NCBI GenBank assembly: GCA_902798545.1
Contig: CADBWQ010000003.1
Span: 291,848 to 355,847 of the forward strand
Length of the DNA: 64,000 nucleotides
Reading direction: 5' to 3'
Source of the DNA: Oscillospiraceae bacterium
GTDB lineage: Bacteria; Bacillota; Clostridia; Oscillospirales; Oscillospiraceae
Each line of letters opens with the position of its first letter. Within the stretch, counting starts at the first letter, position 1. A program made the translations under genes and the position numbers. Shown piece after piece: positions 20,211 to 28,452 of the stretch. The notes beneath the pieces are model-generated. The model saw only the letters and a list, made by a program, of their open reading frames with translations. It was not told where the DNA came from and ran no database searches.

Positions 20211-21611
20211 ATGAGCAATTTTGTTTCCAAAATCGAAGCCGTTAACGGTGCGGTCAACAGCTTTGCCTGGGGCCCGCTGATGCTACTGCTGCTGGTTGGT
20301 ACGGGCGTCTTCCTGACCATCAAGGTTCACTGGCTTCAGGTCACTCACTTTGGAAGAATAATGAAGAACACCGTCGGCACGCTTTTTAAAAAGCAGGATG
20401 TCAAGGACCACGGCGCGAACATCTCGCCCTTCCAGGCGGTGTCCACCGCCCTGGCAGGAACGGTCGGTACCGGGAACATTGCCGGCGTCACCGGCGCCAT
20501 CTTCACGGGCGGCGCAGGGGCGGTCTTCTGGATGTGGGTCGCGGCTTTCTTCGGTATGGTGACGAAATACGCCGAGATCGTCCTCGCCATGAAGTACCGC
20601 ATCAAGGACGAGAACGGTGTCTATCACGGCGGCCCCATGTACTACATCGAAAACGGCATTGGCAAGGGCTGGAAATGGCTTGCCGTCATCTTCTGTCTTC
20701 TCGGCGGTCTGGCGTCGTTCGGTATTGGCAACATCGCCCAGAGCAGTGAAATTTCCGGCGCGCTGAGCGACCTCTTCCGTCTCCCTCCGCTGGCCTCCGG
20801 CATCCTGATTGCCGTAGTCGTCGCGCTTGTCACGCTGGGCGGCATCAAGCGCATCGGCAAGGTCACCTCGCTGCTGGTCCCCTTCATGTCCGCTTTCTAT
20901 ATCCTCGCCGGTATTGTTCTCATCATCATGCGCATTGGACACATCCCCGCCGTCTTCGGTCAGATCTTTGCCGGTGCATTCTCTTTCAAGAGCGTCGGCG
21001 GCGGTCTTTTCGGCTACACCATCATGATGGCCATGAAGCAGGGCTTTGCCCGCGGTGTATTCTCCAATGAAGCCGGTCTCGGCTCGGCGCCGATCGCGCA
21101 TGCGGCCTCCTCCACAGATGAGCCCTGTGAGCAGGCCATCTGGGGCGTGTTCGAGGTCTTCATCGACACCATCGTCATCTGCAGCATCACCGCGTTCGCA
21201 GTCCTGCTCTCCGGCATTCTCGACACTGAAGGCGGTCTTTCTGCCTTCACCTCCAAGGGCGCCGCTGCCGCCGCCGCGTTCAACACCATCCTGCCCGGCA
21301 CGCTGGGCGGAAAGGTCATTGAGCTTAGCCTTCTTTTCTTCGCGCTCTCCACGATTCTCTCTTGGGCATACTACGGGGAAAACTGCTGGGGCTACCTCAC
21401 GAATAACAACAAACCCTTCCTGCTGATCTACAAGATCATCTTCGCCCTCGTCTGCATCGTCGGCGCCACAGGCTCCGGCACACTCATGTGGGACATTGCG
21501 GACACACTCAATGGCCTGATGGCCATCCCCAACCTGATTGCACTGCTGATGCTCTCCGGTGTTGTGGCGAAACTCACCAAAGACTACTTCTCAAAAAACA
21601 TGCTGAAGTGA
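20211..21611 (+). CDS. Sodium/proton:alanine-glycine symporter (AGCS family)
   Basis: 466 residues with about eleven TM segments. AGCS family motifs: ALAGTVGTGNIAGV in the substrate-site helix, GGPMYYIENG, FSNEAGLGSAPIAHA and STILSWAYYGENC. Transports glycine or alanine with Na+ or H+. The upstream glycine riboswitch points to glycine as the relevant substrate, though direction (scavenging or export) cannot be read from sequence. Start chosen from AAAGGACGG before ATG 20211. Confidence 0.93.
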   Translation: MSNFVSKIEAVNGAVNSFAWGPLMLLLLVGTGVFLTIKVHWLQVTHFGRIMKNTVGTLFKKQDVKDHGANISPFQAVSTALAGTVGTGNIAGVTGAIFTGGAGAVFWMWVAAFFGMVTKYAEIVLAMKYRIKDENGVYHGGPMYYIENGIGKGWKWLAVIFCLLGGLASFGIGNIAQSSEISGALSDLFRLPPLASGILIAVVVALVTLGGIKRIGKVTSLLVPFMSAFYILAGIVLIIMRIGHIPAVFGQIFAGAFSFKSVGGGLFGYTIMMAMKQGFARGVFSNEAGLGSAPIAHAASSTDEPCEQAIWGVFEVFIDTIVICSITAFAVLLSGILDTEGGLSAFTSKGAAAAAAFNTILPGTLGGKVIELSLLFFALSTILSWAYYGENCWGYLTNNNKPFLLIYKIIFALVCIVGATGSGTLMWDIADTLNGLMAIPNLIALLMLSGVVAKLTKDYFSKNMLK

Positions 21612-21651
21612 CCGGACCGGCATCCGCATTTCATTCTCTCCATCTATCCAT

Positions 21652-21716
21652 CAGATCCGTGCTCTTCCATCCGGACGGCACGGATCTGATTCCGTTCCGG
21701 ATGCAGCTCTTTTTTC
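21652..21716 (+). terminator. Probable terminator after symporter
   Basis: Stem CAGATCCGTGC/GCACGGATCTG (11 bp) is followed by a second short pairing and then CTCTTTTTTC about 20 bases later. The spacing to the T-tract is unusual, so this is tentative. Confidence 0.45.
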
Positions 21717-21725
21717 ATTTCTCTC

Positions 21726-21754
21726 TTGCACTTTCGGCTGTTTTCCGCTAAACT
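21726..21754 (+). promoter_or_regulatory. Promoter of FAH-family gene
   Basis: TTGCAC (21726-21731), 17-bp spacer, TAAACT (21749-21754), 38 bases before the ATG. Confidence 0.5.
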
Positions 21755-21792
21755 GTTTCCAATCTTTTTATACACAGGAGTGACAGTCTGTT

Positions 21793-22635
21793 ATGAAACT
21801 TGCCAACATCACGACCAACGACGGCATTCACCTTGCAGCCGAGACCCCGCGCGGCGTTATCGATCTCTCTGCCGCCGGCTGCCCGCTCTCGCTTCAGGAG
21901 CTGATCTGGGATGGCGGCCTGGACTATCTGAAACCGTACATTGAAAATCCAAATATCCGTGTTCTGGAGTCCCCGGTTTTCGGCAATGTCGTGTACCCGG
22001 TCGGGAAGCTTCTCTGCGTCGGCTTCAATTATAAGTCCCACACCCTCGCCACCGGTACCGAACTGCCAAAGTATCCGAATCTCTTCTCCAAGTTCGACAA
22101 CGCCCTTGTTCCCCACAACGCCCAGGTGGAGCTTCCGCCCTGGGAGGTCAGCTATGACTATGAGGCGGAACTCGTCATCGTCATGGGCAAGTCCGCCTGG
22201 GGCGTCAGCGAGGAGGAAGCGATGGGCTGTGTCTTCGGCTACACCTGTGGAAATGACCTCAGCTGCCGCGACAGCCAGATGCGCAGCGGCCAGTGGCTGA
22301 TCGGAAAAACCATGCCCGGCTTCGGCCCCTGTGGCCCGTTTGTCGTGACGGCGGACAGCTTCGACCCGTTCCAGCCCATGAAGATCCGCAGCTACGTCAA
22401 CGGCGAGCTCCGCCAGGACGGTCTCACCACCCAGATGATCTTCAACTGCGCCCAGATCATCAGCTACGCCTCCAGATATGTCCGCCTTGAGCCGGGCGAC
22501 CTGATCTTCACCGGCACGCCCAGCGGGGTCATGCTGGAGAAGAAGGACCCTCAGGAGAAGAAATGGCTGAAAGCCGGCGACGTGGTTGATATTGAAATTG
22601 AAGGCATCGGCACACTGCGCAACACCATGAAGTGA
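21793..22635 (+). CDS. Fumarylacetoacetate hydrolase family protein
   Basis: 280 residues. C-terminal FAH fold: VGFNYKSH (catalytic-type His), the metal ligands in YDYEAELVIVMG (E124, E126), NDLSCRD with an Asp ligand, GKTMPGFGPCGPFVV and the late GDLIFTGTPSGV. Members cleave or decarboxylate 2-keto acids, such as acylpyruvate hydrolysis or oxaloacetate decarboxylation. The substrate cannot be assigned here. It is a single-gene unit, oriented toward but not obviously part of the sugar-sulfonate cluster. Confidence 0.85.
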   Translation: MKLANITTNDGIHLAAETPRGVIDLSAAGCPLSLQELIWDGGLDYLKPYIENPNIRVLESPVFGNVVYPVGKLLCVGFNYKSHTLATGTELPKYPNLFSKFDNALVPHNAQVELPPWEVSYDYEAELVIVMGKSAWGVSEEEAMGCVFGYTCGNDLSCRDSQMRSGQWLIGKTMPGFGPCGPFVVTADSFDPFQPMKIRSYVNGELRQDGLTTQMIFNCAQIISYASRYVRLEPGDLIFTGTPSGVMLEKKDPQEKKWLKAGDVVDIEIEGIGTLRNTMK

Positions 22636-22732
22636 TCATCAGCATCTGATCAGATGGGCGGGATTCTCCGCCGAAATTCCCACCGCAATCGCGCGGAGGC
22701 AATCATTCTGACAGAACTTGTATATGTATAAA

Positions 22733-22776
22733 GGTAATGCCCGTTACCGACTTTCATGTCGGAAACGGGCATTACC
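22733..22776. terminator. Long hairpin between convergent genes
   Basis: 13-bp stem GGTAATGCCCGTT/AACGGGCATTACC enclosing a second 5-bp stem CCGAC/GTCGG with symmetric single As. On the minus strand it is followed by TTTATACATATA. It sits between the ends of the FAH gene and the DUF4867 gene, so a shared terminator is likely although the T-tracts are weak. The rest of 22636-22945 shows no supported gene. Confidence 0.5.
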
Positions 22777-22945
22777 GTCCCCATAGAATTCCGCCTCCGG
22801 CATCAGCCGTCTTACAAGCTCCACTTCTTCCGGGTTCTCCGACAGGTGAGACTGAGGTATATTCCCACGCACAGTCCCTCCCGGCAGACTGCATAAGCAT
22901 TCGGAAGGACCTTCATTTCTCTTCCCTGCGGTGTATACAGCAGTA

Positions 22946-23614
22946 TCAGATTTTCAGGCTCAGATTCTCGCCGCAGATGCCTGCAAAAGCTCCGTTTTTC
23001 TTATGGGGGGAATCGGGGTGGCAGGTCAGCCATTTATTGCGCATCCAGAGCATCTTCTCTTCACCCTCAGCAGTAGTATTTACTGAAGTCAGGGCTTCAT
23101 TCGTGCCCTTCTCGAGAATTACCAGGCAGCGGAAACCGTCTTCGGTGATGCGGCAGGGTGCGAAATGCAGCACCAGGGGGAAGATTTCTACCAGCACACC
23201 GGCCGGCAGATAGAAGCCCACTACATCGGCGCTGTCCAGTCTGCCATCGTCCAGCTGCTCCGGCAGCGCCAGCAGCAGCACCAGCCCGGTGGTAGTGAAG
23301 TTCACTTCACTGCACTTGTGGTACTCCATGGCGTTGAGCTGGAAGCCGCGGCCGTTGCAGTAGCCCGCCTCGATCGGCATATCGCCAAATACAACGCGCT
23401 TCAAATCCTTCATGAGGCCAGCCGCCTCCAGCACAGGCACAGAAGCCTGGTAGCAGTTTCCCTCTGCCGGAATGGCGCAGGTATCCAGGGCGGCTGCAAG
23501 CTCCGCGGTCTCACCAGCCAGAACGCGTCCATAGCGTCGGAACTCCGGGTCCGTCACGCAGTAGAGGGGCAGACCGGGGTTCTTTTTCCGAAGCATTTCC
23601 AATACATTTTCCAT
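22946..23614 (-). CDS. DUF4867 family protein
   Basis: 222 residues, soluble. Resembles DUF4867 (opening MLRKKNPGLPLYCVTDPEFRRYGRV, central EYHKCSEVNF, HFAPCRITEDGFRCLVILEKGTN); function unknown to me, possibly a cupin-like sugar-binding or mutarotase-type fold. It is the last gene of the seven-gene minus-strand operon; its start overlaps the ROK regulator stop by one base (TAATG), behind GGAGG. The position suggests a role with the sulfo-sugar or its regulator. This is inference. Confidence 0.7.
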   Translation of the reverse strand: MENVLEMLRKKNPGLPLYCVTDPEFRRYGRVLAGETAELAAALDTCAIPAEGNCYQASVPVLEAAGLMKDLKRVVFGDMPIEAGYCNGRGFQLNAMEYHKCSEVNFTTTGLVLLLALPEQLDDGRLDSADVVGFYLPAGVLVEIFPLVLHFAPCRITEDGFRCLVILEKGTNEALTSVNTTAEGEEKMLWMRNKWLTCHPDSPHKKNGAFAGICGENLSLKI

Positions 23615-24834
23615 TACCGTATTCCTCCGTTGTCGATATAGTTCTGAACTGCCAGCAGACCGGCTGCTCGATCCTCCAGCTGCTGGTTGTACTTGCTCTT
23701 TTCAACGACCACATCGTGCCGGGTATCTACCCCCTCCTGCAGCTCGCTCATGAGCCTGGAGAGGTAATAGGCGTCCTCAAACAGACTTCCATAGAGGACG
23801 ATCTTCCCGGGGTCCACCAGATAGATCACCGCCTTGATGGCTGTTCCCAGTGCCTGAATCGCACGGTCGACGATCTCAGATGCTCCCTCGTCGCCGTTGC
23901 TTGCGGCAGCAAAGACATCGAATACACTGAGGCTGTCGGTATCCCGGTTCCGGTATTTCCGCCACAGCAACGGTGTCTTCTCCGGCGACAGGATCGCAAT
24001 TGCGTCCTCACGCATGGACCCGGGTGAGGCAATGGTCTCGAGGCAGCCGCTCTTTCCGCAGTGGCAGGGCTTGCCGCCCCGGCGGATCACTGGGATGTGA
24101 CCGATCTCGGCGCACTGTGCTGTTACACCGTGCCAGATTTTGCCATCGATGGAGAGCGCCGCACCGATGCCATAACCGCATCGTACAAAAAACTGGGAGC
24201 CGGATGTCTCGTCTCTGGAGACAAACATCTGCGCCGCAAAAAGCGATCGGACATTGTTCTCCATGATTGTCCGAAACCCGGTCAGTCTTTCGAATTCCTC
24301 ACAGAGTGGATAGTCGGTCTCGGCCAGTGCGCCGAAGCTGTTTCGCACGATACGCCCATCTTCGGACGTGATGCCGCGTACCGCAAGTCCGAGGCCAATC
24401 ACGGACTCTTGTTGAATTCCGTATTCCTTCGTGAGTTCCAGGAGTCGGGCGGAGAGCCGTTCTGCTGTCTCTCTGGCTGCGGCTTTCGGCCCAAGCTCGA
24501 TTTCCTCGGAAAAGATCACATTCCCGTCCAGCCACACCGCTGACAAAATCGCCTGCCTGAGGTTGATGAGCACGCCAAGGCCGCAGGCAGCCTCCGCATT
24601 GATGTCAATCAGGATCTCGCGCCGCCCGGCACCGCTGCTGGAGAGTATCTCTCCTTCTACCAGCAGGCCGTCCGCGATCATCTCGCCGACGATCTTGGTG
24701 ATGGCGGCGGGTGTCAGGTGCATGTTCTCGGCAAGCCGCTTGCGGGACATCGCGCCCTTCTCGTGGAGGATCCGCAGCGCCGCACTCCGGTTGCTGCGTT
24801 TCACACTCATCAAATTGTCACCCTGATAGGACAT
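23614..24834 (-). CDS. ROK-family transcriptional regulator
   Basis: 406 residues. N-terminal winged helix-turn-helix (about 8-70: SNRSAALRILHEKGAMSRKRLAE...TPAAITKIVGEMIADGLLVE) and a C-terminal sugar-kinase-like ROK domain with EIGHIPV and the zinc motif CHCGKSGCLETIAS. NagC/XylR-type regulators bind a sugar and release DNA. Being inside the sugar-sulfonate operon it most likely senses sulfoquinovose or an intermediate and controls the divergent promoters at 29376-29465. Confidence 0.85.
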   Translation of the reverse strand: MSYQGDNLMSVKRSNRSAALRILHEKGAMSRKRLAENMHLTPAAITKIVGEMIADGLLVEGEILSSSGAGRREILIDINAEAACGLGVLINLRQAILSAVWLDGNVIFSEEIELGPKAAARETAERLSARLLELTKEYGIQQESVIGLGLAVRGITSEDGRIVRNSFGALAETDYPLCEEFERLTGFRTIMENNVRSLFAAQMFVSRDETSGSQFFVRCGYGIGAALSIDGKIWHGVTAQCAEIGHIPVIRRGGKPCHCGKSGCLETIASPGSMREDAIAILSPEKTPLLWRKYRNRDTDSLSVFDVFAAASNGDEGASEIVDRAIQALGTAIKAVIYLVDPGKIVLYGSLFEDAYYLSRLMSELQEGVDTRHDVVVEKSKYNQQLEDRAAGLLAVQNYIDNGGIR

Positions 24835-24856
24835 GAACTACCTCTCTTCTGATCTT

Positions 24857-25771
24857 TCAGGTGTCGCGGGTCGGTCTCCCGCTGTGATTGATTCGGCCGC
24901 GCTGCAGGATCACTGCTGCGCCGGCCAGCACCACCAGGATACCCAGGACCTTTTTCACCGTCAGTTCTTCGTTCAGGAAGAATACGCCGATAAAGCAACT
25001 CAGCACCGGCATCAGCAGGAGATACAGCTTGACCAGCCAGACTTCGAAGTGTCTGAGATTGCGGTAGTAGAAGAAATAGATTCCCGTCTGGGCAAGTCCG
25101 CCCAGGATCACCAGCCACCAGAAGCCGCTCCCCATGTTCTGAGGGATACGGAGCTCACCGTGCAGCGCGGCACTGCAGCCGAAAAGGATCAGCACCACAG
25201 CATTGTTGTAGTAGGAGATCATATCCGCGTCTTCATGGTACTTCTCCTGAGCCGCCTTGATGATAAATGCGTTCGCGCTGACGCAGGCTGCGGAGAGCAG
25301 AAAGTAGAGGTCCGTCACATGCAGGGTCATGCCGCCGAAGTCGACACCCAGCACCAGCAGCACGCCGCCCAGCATGATCAAAGTCCCAAGCCAGTCGGAG
25401 ATGTAGAGCCGCTTGTGGTAGAGAATGACCGTGGCAAGGTTCACCATGAGGACATCGGTCTTCAGCAGCGCGGTACCGGTGCTCAGTGAGCCGCCGGCAT
25501 AGCCGAGATTTGCAAACAGATCCAGCAGAAAACCGAACACGCCGATCATGACCAGGATCCGCACCGCCTTGCCCTGGTGGAAAAGGCGGCTGAAGTTCCG
25601 GTCGGCCAGCAGCTGGATCGTCAGAAAGATCAGCGCTGCGCTGCGCAGGAGGAAGCCCGCAAGCCTCGCGGAACCGGTCGCATCCACAACGATTTTGCTT
25701 ACTGCGTAATAGATCGACCAGGAGACCACCATTCCGATCACCATCAGGGTGTATTTCAAGTCATCCTTCAT
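24857..25771 (-). CDS. EamA/DMT-family transporter
   Basis: 304 residues, ten TM segments in two EamA repeats (AVSKIVVDATGSARLAGFLLR in the first; PVLSCFIGVFFLNEELTVKKVLG near the end, the usual second-repeat signature). DMT permeases import or export small metabolites. In a fermentative sulfoglycolysis operon it could take up sulfoquinovose or export DHPS. Preceded by AAGAGGA; separated from the upstream dehydrogenase gene by a perfect GC-rich palindrome. Confidence 0.8.
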   Translation of the reverse strand: MKDDLKYTLMVIGMVVSWSIYYAVSKIVVDATGSARLAGFLLRSAALIFLTIQLLADRNFSRLFHQGKAVRILVMIGVFGFLLDLFANLGYAGGSLSTGTALLKTDVLMVNLATVILYHKRLYISDWLGTLIMLGGVLLVLGVDFGGMTLHVTDLYFLLSAACVSANAFIIKAAQEKYHEDADMISYYNNAVVLILFGCSAALHGELRIPQNMGSGFWWLVILGGLAQTGIYFFYYRNLRHFEVWLVKLYLLLMPVLSCFIGVFFLNEELTVKKVLGILVVLAGAAVILQRGRINHSGRPTRDT

Positions 25772-25790
25772 ACCATCGTCCTCTTGTGAA

Positions 25791-25816
25791 ATCCCCGCCC
25801 GGCCGGGCGGGGATTG
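25791..25816. repeat. Perfect 26-bp palindrome inside the operon
   Basis: AATCCCCGCCCGG followed directly by its reverse complement. No T-tract on either strand, and it lies between the dehydrogenase stop and the EamA start, so it is more likely an mRNA processing or stability element than a terminator. Confidence 0.7.
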
Positions 25817-25863
25817 AATTCTTCACTCCGGCCATCCCGAAGGTATGGCGGTAAAACGGTTTA

Positions 25864-26961
25864 TCAGGCCAGCTTCTCGAACATTGCCCGAAGGGCAGCT
25901 TCGTCCATCTGCACGGGGTTATTGTTCATCAGGCCGTGGACGGCACAGTCATGAGCCAGCTTATCGAGATTGACTTCACCCAGGTCACCCAGGCGGCTGC
26001 GCAGGCCGGCCAGTTTCTTGAGTGCCGCGATGCGCTGAGCGAGTTCTTCGGTTCCGGTGAGACCGACCCGGCGGCAGAGGAGCTCCAGGCGCTCGTCTGC
26101 GTTGATGCGGACAAAGCTGTCCAGCGTGAAGGCGCAGGCCTCGCCGTGGGGCAGATGATAGTCCTCAGACAGAGGATAGCTGCAGGCGTGGCAGCCGGCG
26201 GTTTTCGGCAGGGCGAAGCTCAGGCCGCCAAGCAGAGAGGCATAGGCCATGTTGGAACGCGCTTCCAGGTTGCTGCCATCGGTATAGGCCGTCTCCAGGT
26301 TTTCCAGAATCGTCCGGACGGCTTCCACCGCCATCAGGTCAGAGATCGGCTGGTGGTTCTTGCTCCAGTAGCCTTCGAGTGCGTGTGCCATGGCATCGAG
26401 ACCGGTGTTCATGGTTGTGCGAGGAGGAACAGTACTGCTGAGCACCGGGTCTACGATGGCCACTTTCGGCATGAAGACCGGGTTATTGATGGTCTTCTTC
26501 TCGGTCTCGTGGCTGATGACGGAGACCTGTGTCACCTCGCTGCCGGTTCCGGCCGTTGTCGGAACCGCGATGATGGTCAGGCGCTCTGCCGGGAAGGGCT
26601 TCTCCCCGTGATAGTAGTCGATGGCTTCCCCATCGCTGAGGGCGATAGCAGCGGCGAACTTCGCCGTGTCGATGGCGCTGCCGCCGCCGATGCCGATGAT
26701 GGCGTCAGCCCCGGTCTCACGGGCCAGGCGGGTGGTCTCGATGACACCGGAGAGCTGTGGGTTCTGCTCCACGCCGCCGAATACGGCGACAATACGGCTG
26801 TCATTCCCCTGCATCTCCTTCGCCGTCGGGGCAAAGTGTCTGCCGCAGGCGATGACGCAGCGCTCCAGCCCGAGTTCTTTCAGGACTTCACCGAGCTTTG
26901 CAAACTTTCCCTTGCCGAAATAGATCTTGACCGGCTGGGAATAGATAAAATCATGCGCCAT
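25864..26961 (-). CDS. Iron-type (group III) alcohol dehydrogenase, probable sulfolactaldehyde reductase
   Basis: 365 residues from the ATG at 26961, overlapping the end of the RpiB-like gene by 11 bases with GAGG inside that gene. Family motifs: GIGGGSAIDTAKF (NAD-binding), VPTTAGTGSEVTQ, and metal ligands in the order D (NTGLDAMAHALEGYW) / H (AMAHALE) / H (ACSYPLSEDYHLPHGEACA). In the sulfo-TK pathway this position is taken by the NADH-dependent reductase turning sulfolactaldehyde into 2,3-dihydroxypropane-1-sulfonate. Specificity is inferred from context. It could also be a fermentative ADH. Confidence 0.85.
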   Translation of the reverse strand: MAHDFIYSQPVKIYFGKGKFAKLGEVLKELGLERCVIACGRHFAPTAKEMQGNDSRIVAVFGGVEQNPQLSGVIETTRLARETGADAIIGIGGGSAIDTAKFAAAIALSDGEAIDYYHGEKPFPAERLTIIAVPTTAGTGSEVTQVSVISHETEKKTINNPVFMPKVAIVDPVLSSTVPPRTTMNTGLDAMAHALEGYWSKNHQPISDLMAVEAVRTILENLETAYTDGSNLEARSNMAYASLLGGLSFALPKTAGCHACSYPLSEDYHLPHGEACAFTLDSFVRINADERLELLCRRVGLTGTEELAQRIAALKKLAGLRSRLGDLGEVNLDKLAHDCAVHGLMNNNPVQMDEAALRAMFEKLA

Positions 26962-27427
26962 AGATCTTTGCCTCAATCTCGTCCACCTTGGCGGCAAACT
27001 TGTGCATGTTGGCGGCACGCCAGTCTTCCAGATCCTGACACCAGTCGGTGGCGAGGAAGGTCTTGACCATCTCGACGGCCATTTCCGGTCCGACGATCCA
27101 GCCGCCCATGCAGAGGATGTTCGCATTGTTGATGGCGCGGGCCATCTTGGCGGAATAGACGCCCTCGCAGGCAACCGCGTAAACACCCTTGTACTTGTTG
27201 GAGACAACGGACATGCCGGCGCCGGTGCCGCAGATCAGCACAGCCCTGTCATAGGTGCCGTTCTGGACCAGAGGGGCAACCTCGCTCGCAACCTGATAAT
27301 AGGGATGAACCTGTTCGAGATCGGTGGTGCCAAGATCGTCGAACTCGACACCTGCTTCGGCCAGATATGCTTTGATGGCTTCCTTCGCGGAAAAACCGGA
27401 CTTATCGCTTCCAATGGCAATTTTCAT
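26951..27427 (-). CDS. RpiB/LacAB-family isomerase, probable sulfoerythrose isomerase
   Basis: 158 residues with the RpiB fold: IAIGSDKSGF, ICGTGAGMS containing the proton-transfer C66, and YSAKMARAINNANILCMGG. Compared with E. coli RpiB (recalled from memory), the ring-opening His99 is Ile99, the His after the N-terminal Asp is Lys9, and the GIR and GSRVVG arginines are replaced (GVY, GGWIVG). Losing ring-opening and phosphate-binding residues fits an open-chain sulfonated tetrose rather than ribose 5-phosphate. It lies between the split transketolase and the dehydrogenase, matching the sulfo-TK isomerase usually called SqwI. Confidence 0.85.
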   Translation of the reverse strand: MKIAIGSDKSGFSAKEAIKAYLAEAGVEFDDLGTTDLEQVHPYYQVASEVAPLVQNGTYDRAVLICGTGAGMSVVSNKYKGVYAVACEGVYSAKMARAINNANILCMGGWIVGPEMAVEMVKTFLATDWCQDLEDWRAANMHKFAAKVDEIEAKIYGA

Positions 27428-27485
27428 CTTTTTTCTCCTTTATTCTCCGCAATTCCGGACAGAATCGGATATCAGTCAAAAGTAT

Positions 27486-27509
27486 GATCCCGCCCCGCAG
27501 GGCGGGATC
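27486..27509. repeat. GC-rich hairpin inside the operon
   Basis: GATCCCGCCC, a 4-base loop and GGGCGGGATC. On the minus strand no real T-tract follows (CATACTTTTG). It sits between the transketolase B gene and the RpiB-like gene, like the palindrome at 25791-25816. Confidence 0.6.
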
Positions 27510-27525
27510 TTTCATGTTGGAATGA

Positions 27526-28449
27526 TTACTTCAGGGTGACTGCCTTTCTGGCGCTGGCGAGGATGTTCTCGACCGTGAGGCCGGTGGCTTCGCGCAGATA
27601 CGGAAGCTTCCCGACTTCGCCAAAGTGATCCTGGACACCGACGGCGACAACGGGGATCTTCTCCATTGCGAGGGCTTCGAGGACTGCCGATTGCAGGCCG
27701 CCGATGACATTGTGGTTCTCCACGGTCAGAACCGCGCCGGTCTTGCGGGCGGAGGCGACAACCGTTCCCTTGTCGATGGGCTTGATGGTGTGGACGTTGA
27801 TGATCTCGGCATCGATGCCTTCCTCGGCGAGCTTTTTGGAGGCCTCAACAACGTCGGCGGTCAGCATGCCACTGACAAAGATGGTGAGATCCTTGCCCTC
27901 CTTGATGGTGTCGGCCTTGAAAAGATCAAACTTGTAGTCCTCTCCGAAGACGACAGGAAGCTGCTTGCGGAACAGGCGGACATAGACCGGACCGTCATAC
28001 TCGTTCAGGACTGGCATCGCGGCACGGAGCTGAACCTCGTCCACGGGCTCGAAGATGACCATGCCGGGGATGGAGCGGATGACACCAATGTCTTCCATGC
28101 TCATGTGGGTACCGCCGTTGAGTTCGGCAGAGATGCCGGGGTCGGTGCCGACAATCTTGACGTTGCGCTTGGCATAGGAGATGGAGATGGCGATCTGGTC
28201 GCAGATGCGGCGGGTTGCAAACGGAGTGAAGCTCTCAATCCAGGGCTTGAAGCCGTAGCTGGAAAGGCCGGCAGCGATGGAGGCCATGTCCTGCTCGGCA
28301 ACGCCGCAGTCAAAGCTCTGCTCGGGGAACTTGGCGCGGAGGCTCAGGGTACCGCTAGCCTTGCCCAGGTCGGCGTCCAGAATGACAACGTGTTTGTCCT
28401 TTTCCATCATTTCCGCGAGGCACGCGGCATAAACAGCTCTCATTTCCAT
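27526..28449 (-). CDS. Transketolase, C-terminal (pyrimidine-binding) subunit
   Basis: 307 residues. Pyr-binding domain with the catalytic Glu motif FDCGVAEQDMASIAAGLSSYG, then the C-terminal TK domain (NVHTIKPIDKGTV, VENHNVIGGLQSAVLEALA). Functions as a heterotetramer with the N-terminal subunit encoded 3 bases upstream. In the sulfo-TK route the pair removes C1-C2 of sulfofructose onto an acceptor, leaving 4-deoxy-4-sulfoerythrose. A strong GGGGAGGA precedes ATG 28449. Confidence 0.88.
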   Translation of the reverse strand: MEMRAVYAACLAEMMEKDKHVVILDADLGKASGTLSLRAKFPEQSFDCGVAEQDMASIAAGLSSYGFKPWIESFTPFATRRICDQIAISISYAKRNVKIVGTDPGISAELNGGTHMSMEDIGVIRSIPGMVIFEPVDEVQLRAAMPVLNEYDGPVYVRLFRKQLPVVFGEDYKFDLFKADTIKEGKDLTIFVSGMLTADVVEASKKLAEEGIDAEIINVHTIKPIDKGTVVASARKTGAVLTVENHNVIGGLQSAVLEALAMEKIPVVAVGVQDHFGEVGKLPYLREATGLTVENILASARKAVTLK

Positions 28450-28452
28450 GGA

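Noticed and set aside
22777-22945. Protein-like fragment on the minus strand (reading ENPEEVELVRRLMPEAEF)
   Set aside because: About 40 codons with no start codon or ribosome-binding site, and its end runs into the terminator-like hairpin. At most a gene remnant.
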